A DNA stretch of 64,000 nt from Wuchereria bancrofti. Its lineage: Eukaryota; Nematoda; Chromadorea; Rhabditida; Onchocercidae. Below the pieces are notes generated by a model. That model had not been told where the DNA came from. It saw nothing but the letters and a program-made list of their open reading frames with translations, and made no database searches. This document shows, in pieces, positions 39,130-52,276 of the stretch. The stretch lies in contig SSBO01000008.1 of NCBI GenBank assembly GCA_005281725.1, positions 124,001 through 188,000 on the forward strand, given 5' to 3'. A program made the position numbers and the translations under genes. Each line of letters starts with the position of its first letter. Within the stretch, counting starts at the first letter, position 1.

Positions 39130-42100
39130 TCACAAAGATAGTAGGGATCGAAATGAAAATAGTGAAAATAGTAAAATGGAAAAAATAGATGATGATAACG
39201 GTGATGGTGATAGCGATGATGATGACGATGATGATGATGACAGTATTCTGTGGCTATTATTAAAAATATTATGGTTATTATGATTATCACTATCACCATT
39301 GTTGTTATTTTTATTATTGATCCATTCCTGATTAACTGATTGTTGTTGTTGTTGTTGTTTCATTTCCCATTTCCATTGATCTAGTCGTGTTTTTGGCGCT
39401 GATTGACTATAAGTAATAATTGGACTAATAGTACTATTTGCTTTCATTCGATTATAGTCTGGTTTAACTTTTAATTCATCTTCTTTCCGTTGTTGTTGTT
39501 GATAAATTTTACGCTCAGTATGCAGATATGATTTTGTAAAATTTGTTTCACCAATTTGAGCTCCAGCAATATTAACATTTTGTGATGATGAAATTATCAT
39601 CCCATTGGTAGTAGGAAGAGAAATAATAGGTTTTAATAGTGAATTAGTTACTAGTTTTTCATTTGATGATTTTTTATTATCAAATAGAGCAGATTGTAAG
39701 TGTGAATTAAAAATCGATATTATCATAGAATTAGTTCCATAAAATGTAGAATCATTATCAGTTGATATTGTTATCGTAGTATCAATCATATTAATAGGAA
39801 TAGTTTTAGATGTTACTTTAGTATGAGACATTGTATCAGTAACGGATACTATTTTATGTTTTTCATTAATGAGAGGAATTTCAGTAATAAAAATTCCATT
39901 AATAGATGTTGCATCAGTACTGGTCGTTTGTGGAATTGCTTTAGTGATAGGACTTTTATCAGCTGATATCACTTTATCAGTCCCTAAAGTTGTTAAATTT
40001 GTCATGTGCAGTGATGCTGAAAGCGATAAATTACTCAATAATACTTCCAATGATTTGCTATTCTTATATTTTGATGAATTCATCGATTGTGATAAGCTTG
40101 TTGTGGTTTTTCTGAAAAAAAAATTTCTGCAAAAAAGACAAAAAGATAAATAATTGAAATAGAAATATGAATGATGAATAAAATAATAATTGTCGAAGTA
40201 TTTTTACTGATAACTATTCAAAACACAAATGTATATCTTTTGACGATTAGTAAGTAGTGTGTATATTAAATTTAGCTATAGAATTAAAATGTTTAAAAAA
40301 TCTGACTATCTCATACAATCAGTTGATACAGATTCAATTTGCTCTGTCAGCCTAAAACTTAAAATAATTTCGATGAATTATCTTATTTTTATTCTTATCA
40401 TTATTATAAGCATTCCTGAATAAAATATCATATCAATGTTAATATCATAAGGAATATATTTAGATTTGAAGTGAAATTGAAATTTTGACACCAAAAGAAT
40501 TAAAATTTATTTGACGATTTTTATAATAATGATATATACTAACTTATTGTTAATTTTTTATAGAAAAAAGAAAAAAACATATAGTAAACTCCTAAAATAA
40601 AAAATATAGAAATTACCAAAATTTAATTTATTTTACAAACTACAAACTATTCGCTTCTAATGTAAAATAATTATTATAATACCAAACAGTAATATAATTA
40701 ACAGAAAATAATTGCTTGTTAGTCCCTTTGATTCATTTTTATTTCAAATACTTTTTCCCATTTAATCGATTTCCAATTCTTTTTTTTGTCGTTCATCTCA
40801 AAACCGTACGAATCTTTCAATACGCATTAGCAATGTGGTAGGTTTTTTTATCGATCATTTTATTTACTATTCACAAAATGTTTTTTCCCGCGGGTACATT
40901 GCTTAAACATTTTTTTTTTCTTCTTTGTTTCTTTCTCTTTTTTTCCCGCGGGTATATTGCTTAAACATTTTATCCTTGTTTCTTTTTCTCTTTTTTCAGC
41001 TCTTTTACAATTACCATCTGCAATTTGCTTTTATGTAATTTTTTTGCCTATCATTTTTGAATATCAAATTTATTTCTACAGCTCAACAATACCAAAAATT
41101 TTATTTACATATTTATATATATTTTAGTTATTTTATTTATTTATTTTTTTAATGGAAAAATTTATTCAATAATTGGTTAAAATTTCAATAAAAAAGAATG
41201 AAGATACATGAATGAAAGTAGAAATCATTTGAATATTTAATGAATTTACTGAACTGAAACGAAAATTTGTTTAAACCAGAATTGATTGAAATTTCCAAGA
41301 AAAAAAAATGTGGTAGAGAAAAAAGAGAAAAGTAAAAAAAGCGTTAGAAATAATTGGATAAAGCTGATAAAAAGATAAATTCGATTATATACATGCATAT
41401 GCTAATTTGATGAAAAAATTAGGAATTAAATTGAAATTTTAATTTAATGAAAATTGAAATTTGTTTCGAAAGTGTTATGCTATGAATGCTATGCTGTGAT
41501 AAGAACAAATTTACATAAATTTGTTCATTTCTAATTTAATACTTCAATACCTTTAATAACAAAGAAAAAGAAATGGAAAAATTTTGTTAAATTTGTTTTC
41601 TGAAAGTGAAATGGGAATTTTTGAGACTTTGCTTATTTCATTTTAATCATACCGATGATGTAAAATTATAACTTTTTAAGTGAAAGAAATTTATGTAATA
41701 ATTTCAGAAATTTTCAAATTAATCAATGATTCATTCATCCTTTTCGTTTGATGCGTACTAAATACCCATAATGCATAAAACGTTTGATAAATTTATTTGC
41801 ACTTTTTTTTGTGCTTTATGACTCATAAAAGATGACGTACGCCGCTTTTTAACGTCTAATTTTCATTCTATAATATCCTGTAAAACATGTATAATTTGCA
41901 CAAAAATTGAACGAAATTTGAAATAAAATATCATATGGTATGTGATATTTGCGCATAACTATAGTTATGTATATTTAATGAAAGTAAGTATTACTTTTAT
42001 ACAAACTTAAAATGTTTTCTTTTTTTACTGTTTGAATATAATTTAGATATGTGTTTTTTTGATGACTAAAAATTTTTTATCGAACAAATTTTTTCATTTT

Positions 42101-45100
42101 TTCCTCAGTATGAAATATTATTGGAAATTTTTGCACCAACAAAATTTTTCTCACTCTGACATCTTAAATAAACATACTATTATGTTAAAGAGATTAAAGA
42201 GAGGTTGTTGTTAAAAACAAATAAATGTTAGCTTAGTTGATAATATAATTTGATTAATTTAATTGATGTATTAGTTTAATTAATTTATTATTTACTAATT
42301 TCACACATTAAATTAACGATATTCCATTTTATAATTTCGAAAATTATAAAATCATGATTTTTTTACTAACCTTGTTGCGATAGGTTTGTCTGGAATTGCT
42401 AATGCTTGCCAATGAAAGCCATCATCGCTGAAGAAAAAAAAAGGAGAATCATGAAAAAAACTTTTATTTTTTTTAATTTGCAAAAGTTATAAATTAAAAT
42501 TTATAAATATGATATTAGCTCTTTCATTTTATCTTAATTCTTACCCTTTCTTCGATATACTTTAATAAATGAATTCGAATACTATCAAATAAATGTATGA
42601 TATATAATCGGTTGAAGTAATAAACGAATAAGCAACCTATGAGATTGCAATTAGCTAATTTGCATATGCTAATGAAGTTTGATATATTGATTATGTCATT
42701 GACGTTATAAATAAGTAAACAAATAAATAAAGTAAATAAAGGAACAAATAAACAAATAAAGAAAATTGAGCAATTCATTTAGTTTTGAATTTACTAAGGA
42801 GAAAAATTAGCTAAACTTCAAAATTTAAACAAAATATCGTTCCAAATTCTATGCAAATATTGTTCCAAATTATTCCTTTTTTTAATTTAATGTTAGACAT
42901 TTATGCAACTTCTTTCTCAATCGATTGTTCTTTTTCTTTTGAATGGTTTAAAAAAAAATAATTATCTATTTGGTTATTTATGGAACTGTCAATAGTTCCA
43001 TTAATGTTTGCAGAAATTGAAATTAATCTAATCAGCAAAAATGAGACCAACATTACTTTGTTGTGGCTAAATATTAAATAATTGAAACGGTTAGTTAATT
43101 TACTACCACTTATTATTCATTTATTTATCACCTGGTCAATTAGCAGTATACCAGTTGCTACCTGAAATAAATTAATAATTCAACCAATTTTATTTTGGAC
43201 TAATTTAAACATATAAAATAAAATCATTTTAAACGATTTTAATATCTTCTGTAAATATCTGAGGCCCGTATCACACAGTATCTTTGTTCCCATTATCAGA
43301 TATCTTCCCAACAATAATGCATAAATCAAATCACAAATATTTCCCACGCTGATTGCACTATATTATAACACTGATTAGATAACAGTACTGATTAGATGAT
43401 GTATACTAAATGGATAACAACATTGATTAGGTGATACTTTAGATCAGATATAATGGACATTTTGATATCAATTAGTTAAATATTATTGATTGAACTAAAC
43501 TAACACTGATTAGATGACACTATTGATTACAAAATATCACTGATTAGAATTGATCGACAGAAATTTTCATTTAATGTTTAGTGTTCTTTTTTTGAATAAT
43601 TTTTTTAATTTTCTAAATAAAGATATATAGAAAATATTGAATGTATATATATTTTTAAAATAGAAAGAAACTCGAAATTTATTCCTTTCTTTTTTTGTTT
43701 CTTTTTATTATACTCAAACTTTTTATTAAATTGGATTAAATTAAATTATTTTCACTTAAAATATTATTCAAATAATCAATTTAAAAAAAAAGCTTAAAAA
43801 AGAAATAAGCAAAGATTTCAAAAAACAAACAGAGAAAAAAAAAAGAATTTGCAACAAATTTGACACAAATTTTTTCTAATAATGTGGTTGGCGCGTTACC
43901 AAATTAATAATAGTCACGGATTTTCTGAAATATTCCATAAAATTTACGAGTTTTTTACATTATCATTCAAGTATACACTTCAAGTGTACATCGTATAACA
44001 ATTCAGAATAAACAATTTACCATAAAATGAATAAATGTTATTTCATAAAATATAAATTTTTGCAATAAAAAAAGAAAGTGAAGTTTTATTTAAAATGTGT
44101 TAGCACGTAAGTCGACGATAGTAAAATGGGTGCAATCTGCTTTTCACCACATTTAACGAGGCAAAAATAGAGTCTAATGGTACTTACAGAATAATTCCTT
44201 ACTAACTTTTTAACTTTCTAATTACAATTAACTTTTTAATTAAAAAAGAAGTATTTTATGAATTAAAAGGGATCATTTCAATAGAGTTAACAGCGCAAAG
44301 GACAACTTTAAAAAAGGCTATTTAAAATTTTAACATCAAATTATTATTTCTATTTGAATATTATTGTATATTAAATCAAAAAAGATATATTTTAGGAAAA
44401 AAAATGAAAGGAAAAAATTTTGCATACTTCATTCTATAATTAGAAAAACTTCCAAAAATGATAAATTAGGATTTTTTAAATCTATGTATATTAATTAGTC
44501 ACAATTACTTTTATCTGCCTTTTTCAATTTTAATTTTCGCACCAAATTTGGTGATAAAAAATTACAGTAGTCTAGACATTTCAAAATTTAAATTTCGATC
44601 AAAACTAGTGAAAATGTTTGATTAAGCAAGATAAAATGTGTGCAAATATTGCCTAGTTTTGTTTAAAATCTTTTCCAAACTTTTAACTTTTAAAAGTTTT
44701 TTGAAATTTGCAAGCTCTTTAAACATATTTTAAAAATTATTTCAAAACTGAACAGTTATTGTAGTTTATTTTTAATGATTTGTAACATCTGGCAACCATT
44801 TAAAATAATTCAAGTTCATATCGTTAAGAAAAAATAATATTTTATCAATGATAAAAGTGATCTAATAAAATATCAGTACTTTTGCTTGTATCATCTAACT
44901 ACAACAGAATTGAAATTGTTTAAATCATTTGATAACTTTTCATAAATTTTCAAAAAAAAAAACTGAGAATCACAAACGGAAAAATAAAACGGTAAGGGAA
45001 TAAAATTAAGAAGAAAAAGCATTCTAAAAGTTGACCTTTTTCTTTGATTTGTTTTTTGACTTGTATAAATTGTTAACAGAAAAAAGGAAATTATATTTTA

Positions 45101-48100
45101 CTTAGTACTTATATAAACTAACTTTCAGTTAATTTGACATTAAAATTTCAAATTAAAAATTTCGTTTTATACTTAAGGCTTTAACTTTAAATTTTTGCTG
45201 CTGAGGAAAAGTGATAAATATTTATGAAAATGAAGATGAAGAACTTAAACAAATCAAAAATGAATTTCAAGAATTAGAAAAAAAGTTTTGGAATTAGTAT
45301 ACTGGAAATTAATCATATCTCATTAATTTTTATTCATCGGCAAGGTGGTCGACTATGGCTAGGTGAAGAAAAAAACAAAAAGTAGTATTCAAGTTAATAT
45401 TTTAATGACCAAGAAAGCATGTAATATTTCGAATTTTTTCATTTCCAATATATTCATCTGTCTAAATTATAAACTGACAATTCTTTTCTAAATTGTAAAC
45501 TGGCAAAAAGAAATTATTTCATTATTTCAGTTTGTAGTATTTTCTTTGGAACTTTATTTTTTTTTTATAAAACAAATTGTTCTAAATAATTCAAACTTTT
45601 TAATATTAAATTTTAAGATGTTTCATATCTCTTTAAAGAAATTTCTGACCAATTTTTTTTTTTTTGTTTTTTTAGATCAGTTTGATTAGATTAGCATTGG
45701 TTAACATGCATTAATTTTATTGATAAGTAATAATTAGCACTGAGTTCAGAGGTAAAAAAAGATGATATTACTGTGTCAATTTACTAGTTTACGTAATAAT
45801 TTTCTTTTTATTATCTTATCAATTAGAAAAAAGAAAGAAGGAGGCTTTTTTTAAAGAAAGAAGTAAACTGTGCAAAGAATTGAAAAAAAAGAGGTTTATG
45901 TGATATCATTTATAATGAATGATTTTTATCATTTTATCAATCGAAGAGAAAAGAAGGAGTGTAAAAGAAGGATTAGCTTGATATGTGTGAATTTTTAAAT
46001 CAAACAGAACAAGAAAAAGGAAAAAAATCAAAAAATCGAAGAAAATATACGGTGAAAAAAGAAATTAATAAATCATAGTCAAAAAGCAGTAATGAAAAAT
46101 AATAATCAAAAATTAATGATTAATTACTTCTTTTTATGATCGTAACTTCAGCGTTATGTAATTAAGAATTAAAAATTGTTCCAAAATGAACAAAAAAAAA
46201 AAAGGAAAAATTGGGAAGAAAAGAAAAAGATTATCATAATTACTTTAATTCATTCATGAATTTTGAATGTATTCAAATATCATATGAGGATGATTAAATA
46301 TATTTTTATGCTTCTCACTTCAAATTTTAGTACAAATTGATAACTTCAACTTTTTAAATTATAACTTATATATACTATTTTTTGACCATTGAAAAAATTC
46401 TTCTTTTCAAAGTTTTTTACAGTTTGAAAAAATTTTATCTCAAATTTCAAAACTTAAACTTGACAAAAAAATCATTAAGTCTGGTCTAGACTAATACGAA
46501 ATTTTCAAACAAAATTTTTTTTAAAGAATTTTTAATTTCTTAGTTTTAACCTATGCAAAATTTTTTGATTTTTAATATATGCTTTTTAATTTTAATTTTT
46601 ATTTAATTTTTGCCAGCAAATTTTCTGTTCAATCGAAGTTACAGAAACAAAGCTAATCATACATATTGTCATGAATGCGATATTAATAGGTAGTCTTTTC
46701 TAGACACAGGTGTCAATTTTCTGGCAAAGTAAACAAATTAACAAAACAGTCGTGGTAATAATAGTGGTAGAAAATAGTTGTAGTCGTTGTTATTGTTGTA
46801 GTAAATAATAATATTAGTAGTGGTAGCAGCACTTGTTATTTTATATCAACAACAGTACCAGTAAGTTGCGATAATAATAATGGTAGTAATATCTGTTATT
46901 GTTGCAGCAATAGTGGTAGTAGTAGCAGTATTGTTGCTGTTGTTGTTGTTGTTATAATTAGTAGCAGTAAGTATTAGTAATAGCAATAATAATAATAATA
47001 ACAATAATTTTTGTGCTTAAAAATTTTCCTTTCATTTATGTGTTATTGAAAAGGACGAAATCGGTAATATAAATCAAAAATAAATTATAATAGGAAGGAA
47101 AGGTTGTAAAGCTTAACCTTTTTAATTTCCATCTTTCAATTCTTCCCTTTTATCTCTGTGCAAATATATTAATCCTTTGTACTATGTCATTCCCATAATT
47201 AATATTCATATTCACCACTGATTAGCTTTTATCGTATATACTTCTGTGTATTTTAATATCTAATCAAAAATTAAGTGTTTTTATGAAAATATTAATGAGC
47301 CAATCAGAATTTATGCATATTTAAAAATTTTACTTATATTTAGATTTTTCTGTAGTGAAATAATGGCTAAAGATACATTTTCGGTTCGAAAAAATCGATT
47401 ATTTATTTTATTTGCTGATACAAAAAAAAGCAGTTGATGACAATAATTTTTCTAATTTTATGAAAAAAAAAGTAAATAAATAAAATTGGGAAGTGGTGAT
47501 TGATGAAGTGATCGTACATCCTGATATGCAAATATGGATTCTATTGAATCATAACACAGATGCTAAATGTGTAATGGAAAAAACGCATGTAAAGAATATT
47601 TGTTAGTTTATTAGTGATTAAATTTAAATTAGAATCTAAAAAATTAGAATAAGCTTGTATAAAATAAAATTAAAATCATTGATAATTAATTATTAGAAAA
47701 AAAATTTAAATTAATGCAATCTAAGTAATCTTTTTATTTAGACTTTCGTTGAAAATTTCACTAAATAATAGCTAAAGGTGTTAAGAAAATACTCGCAAAA
47801 GAAATTTTCATTTACCAAACACTTTGCTTCTATTTCAATAATTAATCAATATATCGTTGTAGTAAAATTCCAAAAAAAAAAAACTGTCTAAAAATTATTG
47901 AAAATTCTTTTTGATTCTCAGTACAAATTGAGTTTAAATTGTTTTAAATTCTAAAATTGGAATGAAATTGAAAAAAATTTACATACATAATTTTTGTGAA
48001 TAATACAAAATTTCCATAGTTTATAACATCCATTTCATTGAAATTATTCTTCAAAGAGTATCAATTCTATTAATTGTAGCATTGATTTTTTGTAATATAT

Positions 48101-51100
48101 AATTTTAATTGGTCAAATTGAAACTGATAACATCAATGATTTAAATAACAATAGCAATGGTAATTACTTCTCTCAAAAAAGTTTCAATGTCAAAATTATT
48201 TGTTTATTAACTTTTCCTAAATGTTTCAAGAAAGAAAAAATTGATTAAAAGAAAATATTGTATTTCCTAACAAATTCTTACATATCTGACACTTGTAATT
48301 TCTGAATAATTTTAGTTGACCATTAAGTAATTTTACAAATTACTAAGATATATTAACAAAATTTGCTAATTTTTTAAGTTTGTCTATCAGTTTCTCCCGG
48401 AATGATTTAAAATTGTATAAGTGGAAGAATTTAATTTTAAAAATATTGAAAAAGTGAAACTTTTATTTGCACCAATTTTTTTTCAACAATTTAAAAAGGT
48501 AATAAGTGCTCCTTTTTTCTTTTCGTGTTTGAACATTTCGGATGATATATAAAATGTAATTTTTATAGAATGACAAAAAGTTTATCTATTGAAAGTTTTC
48601 AATGGTTCTATTTTTTTTTTCTCAAATTGCTATCAAATGACTTAAAAACCTTTTTTTTACAAAACTACAAAATGATATTTTAAATGTAACTTTTTAAAAT
48701 TATTCGACAGGAAAATGACAAAACAGTTTGAATAAGAATGTTATATTTATTATTAAATCAAATTAAGTAAAAAAAACCTTTTTTTGGTAATAATCAAATC
48801 ATGCATATTTTTTTAGTATTAAATTTCGTTGTACTGTAATTAAAATAATAAATTCAAAAAAAGGGAGAAAAAACTTTCCATCGTACTATGGAATAAATTT
48901 ATTTTGAATGCACTGCAATAAAGCAATGATAATTACAATAGAGAAGAAAGAGTAATTGTTTCAATGAATATTACACGAACTATTTGCGCCAATTGAATAC
49001 TGGAAGGGAAAATTTTTGCACCGCTTTAAGTCTTTTCTGGGATCTTTTGACTTTATAAAAATTTCAAAGTTTATCACACAATTTAGTTATGATTTTCATT
49101 AACTTTGAATTAAAACATTATTGATGATCTCAGAAATAATGGAGAAAATTGTAAATTATTTGATCATTAAAATCTAGAGGAAAATATGAAATTAATTCGA
49201 ATTTGAATAAAAATTATTTTAACTTTGAATTTTTCGTTTTTTTAACCAAATTTTCGTTTACTTATTTCCATCCGTTCTCTTTTTTCTTCTTGTTTTTTTT
49301 TTCGTCAAACTAATCATTTAATGGAAGTGAGAGAAGTGGAAGAATTTACGTTGAAGTAAGTTAGAAATTAATGAAGAAGGAAAAAGTAACTGAAAGGTTA
49401 GTCATTATTTTAAGGAAGTATTGAGAAATGTCAACATTAAGACTAGTCAAATAACTCTAGTCCATATGGAATAATTGTTAGATTGAAAAGCTAGAAGAGG
49501 AAGCTAAGTGCTATTTCTTGTTGAAGAACAAACAATTAGATGGATAGGTAAATAAGTTTTCGATAAATTAAACTATATAATTAAGTTTATTAACTAATTG
49601 ATGAATTGAACGACTACCGATTCCCTATTTGATTTAGGAAAATGTGTCAAATAAATAATTGGTTAATAATCAAATAATTTACTTAAATTGAACTATGTAA
49701 TAAATGATTGGTTAATTAATTGACAGATTAAATGAATGATTCCCAGATCGATTGATTGATTGATTTATTGGGCGATTATTGACATAGAGCTGTTATAAAA
49801 ACAAATATTTACACGTTGTTATTATAGCTCTATGTGATTAGTGATTAAGAAAGAAATCGAATGAAAATGGAAGCATTCGATCAATAAAAATGTTTTTTTC
49901 CATTTGGTTACGTACATTTTGTCTTTCATCCAATATGCATGTTATCATTATGTCATAAGACAATACTATCAATCAATGTTATCATTACATCACAAAATGC
50001 GTCAGAGAATATCATTATGATATACTTTTTAATCAGTTATTTAATTATAATTGGTTAACCAATTAAGTTCAGTTATTAACAGTATTCATCTCAACATTCA
50101 TATTTATGTCTTGTCTGTGTCTCTATGTATGTGTGTGTTGGGTGTATGTCTATTTACGTATGTATGTCCGTATGCTGTTTGTGTGCATGTCCTATGTACA
50201 TATGTGTGCATGTATGTATAACTTAGATGATTAATTGTCTAGTAGCAATCTCCTCAAAATTCAATTAATTAATACGATAAACGTTATTAAATTAATTAAT
50301 ACAATAAAATTAGTACAATAAAATGTGTGTGTTGAATACATATGTATGTGTACATGTGTATGTATGCATGCGTGTGTATGTGTGCATGTGTTTGAATTAT
50401 GTGTGTATGTGTACACATATGTGTGTGGTCTGCGTGCATTTGTGTACGTGTGTGTCCGTCTATCTATATTGTTTATCGTATTAATTAATTTAATTTTGAG
50501 GAGATTACTACTAAACAATCACTCATCCAAGTTATTACCAAAGAATCATTCAAATCATGAAATTATGATTGGTTCACTTTCCTATTGAAATTTTAACATC
50601 GTAAATGTTTTTAAGTATTTCTATCCATGATTGTATTTTGTGTTTAACCTATAAATGAGGAAAATATTAATGCACAAACATATATGTGTTTCATATATGA
50701 ATGGATGAAATTGAATAATTCGTCAATTCCATTTGATAAACAAACCAAAGAATTGAATTTCACAACTAAACATTCGAATGATTTTATTGAAAAGTCGAGA
50801 ATTGAATTTTTTAGTTTTTTTAAGTGAAAATAAATGTTTTTATGATGGTAAACAAATAATTATCAAAATAAACAAAAAATCCGTATTTCGTTAGGATAAA
50901 ATTCTAGCGATAGTTCGGAATAGATTAAATGAATGCATAGGTGAAGTAAAATAAAAAAATAATTAATTAATTATATACATAAATAATTGCATAAATAAAA
51001 GTGGTTATACAAACAAAATAAAAATACAAAAAATGTTCAATTTCTGCTAAAAGACTTTAGTAATTTTTATTCCCATTTATTTTTAATTATCACATTCCTT

Positions 51101-52276
51101 TTCAAATGATGCATTTAAATAGGAATAATTTAAAATCTTTGTTTATTTATTAACCTAGTCATGATGGCTTTTGTTATTGCTTATTTTTAAATCAGTTAAT
51201 TTATCCATACTTTAAATTTTGCTTCCACATAATAATTTGACTTTAAAATTATTCATCTAAAATCTTGCCAAAATATTTCTGTAAATTTAAAAATTTTTAA
51301 CTTAAGTTAAACTACTAATATTCATTACTTAATAATAATTAACAAATACATGTATACCTATCTATTAAACATTTTACTTTTCAAATTATTGCATACATAT
51401 ATTTTTAAATTGTAAACAAATTATTTACGCATATATTATCTTCTCTTTTAAAAACAAAAAACAAAAAGAAAAACAAAACTTTTCAGAAAATTTCCAAATT
51501 TTTAAGTAAACTAACAAATAAAAAAAGAAAAAGATGGAAACTTACTCTTCATCTAATGTATATTCGTAGCTATCGGAAATTATTTCCGTAACAACTGTTG
51601 GTGGATTTTCTCGTTCCGGTGTAAGTTTTATCTTTTCGATGACATCAATTTGAATTGCTGAATTAATCTTCATTTTCATCGATTGTTTTTTATCCAATAA
51701 AGTTTTTGCTGTTGTTGTCGATGTTGTTGTTGTTATTGTTTTCATTGTTATAGTAGTAATATTAAATGATTGTATTGGAATTCTAGTTCTATGATATGAT
51801 TGTGATTTCATTGATTCTAATTGCTGTTTATGTCGAGAATTATCAGCAATGAAATTAGTTGATAATATTTCATTCGAATTATCTTTTGAATTATCATCCA
51901 TTGATTCATCAACATCAAATAGTTCTGCTTCTAAATCAACATTACAAAAATCCATCTGTCGACACCAACATGCTGTTGTACTGCCAATTACATGACAATA
52001 TGTATCATTTGAACTTTGACGAATTAAAACGCATGCAAAAATTGTTTGACGTGAACGACGTAATGCACCGCACGCAGCACGTTTGCCATCACGATTATGT
52101 ATGTCACAGAAATCACCAACACATGGTGATGGTCCACGATTTGCATTACATTTGCAGCGTAATGAGTGAATCGTTTGAAAATGAAGAATGATAATGATAA
52201 TAATGATAAGAATGGAATAAATTGTTGTTGAAAGTGAATAATGCCACATTGAATGATAATATACTGCAATTTGCAT
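39130..52276 (-). CDS. Secreted Cys-rich, three-finger-like protein with long Ser/Thr-rich region, 9.1-kb intron
   Basis: Three exons on the minus strand: 51546-52276, 42371-42427 and 39130-40111. Donors are GTAAGT and GTTAGT; acceptors are TTCTTCAG and TTTTTTCAG. Phases match at both joins and the total of 1770 bases is a whole number of codons (589 aa; a second ATG at 52249 would give 580). The N-terminus has a hydrophobic signal segment rich in Ile. Residues of about 39-115 hold ten cysteines: RCKC, PCVG, FCD, AACGAL, FACV, YCHV, ACWC and DFCN. The CxC...DFCN ending resembles Ly6/activin-receptor-like three-finger domains. A long Ser/Thr/Asn-rich linker with poly-Gln, poly-Asn and poly-Ser runs follows, with many possible N-glycosylation sites. 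The protein ends in a hydrophobic tail (SIFSILLFSLFSFRSLLSL) that could be a GPI signal or membrane segment. The precise family is not identified. More exons in the long intron are possible. Confidence 0.7.
40881..40971. repeat. Two copies of a 34-base element with CCCGCGGG, 58 bases apart
   Basis: The copies at 40881-40914 and 40938-40971 share CCCGCGGGTAYATTGCTTAA. The G+C octamer CCCGCGGG (40887, 40945) is striking in AT-rich intronic DNA. They lie in the second intron of the Cys-rich protein gene. They could be a protein-binding site pair or a chance duplication. Confidence 0.65.
43360..43560. repeat. Degenerate tandem ACTGATTAGATRACA repeats
   Basis: At least six variants of (C)ACTGATTAGATGACA or ATTGATTAGGTGATA occur at irregular spacing, together with related ATTGATTACA motifs. 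Non-coding, inside the large intron. Confidence 0.65.
46745..47005. repeat. GTA/GTT/AAT trinucleotide low-complexity tract
   Basis: Imperfect GTAGTA, TTGTTG and AATAAT blocks mixed with CAGCAA and GTAGCAGTA units. Intronic simple sequence. Confidence 0.75.
49782..49835. other. Stem-loop of about 54 bases, hairpin-precursor-like
   Basis: ACATAGAGCT at 49782-49791 pairs perfectly with AGCTCTATGT at 49826-49835. Pairing continues inward for about seven more positions with one mismatch and one G.T pair, leaving a loop of about 20 bases. The stem length is near the lower limit for a microRNA precursor; expression is unknown. Confidence 0.35.
50219..50534. mobile_element. TG-rich element flanked by inverted repeats of about 64 bases (MITE-like)
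   Basis: The left arm 50219-50282 and right arm 50471-50534 are inverted copies. The inner 46 bases match at about 43 positions; the outer 18 are weaker. Both inner ends read AATACGATAAAC going inward. The spacer is a (TG/TATG/CATG)n tract, which also continues outside on the left (50130-50218). There is no transposase, and I see no clear target-site duplication. It could be a non-autonomous DNA element or a local fold-back duplication. Confidence 0.5.

Larger units (their letters stand above)
42428..51545 (-). other. Large intron of the Cys-rich protein gene
   Basis: Runs from the donor GTAAGT at 51545 to the acceptor TTCTTCAG at 42428. No further in-phase exon is obvious. It contains ACTGATTAGAT-type repeats (43360-43560), a trinucleotide tract (46745-47005), a stem-loop (49782-49835) and the TG-rich element with inverted arms (50219-50534). 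Confidence 0.6.

Noticed and set aside
39012..39299. Minus-strand ORF with HHHHRHHHRYHHH
   Set aside because: A different frame of the poly-Ser-coding GAT tract at the end of the Cys-rich protein gene; the chosen frame is supported by splice phase over the whole gene.
50261..50588. ORFs on both strands with Cys/Val or His/Thr repeats
   Set aside because: They come from the (TG)n/(CATG)n core of the inverted-repeat element.
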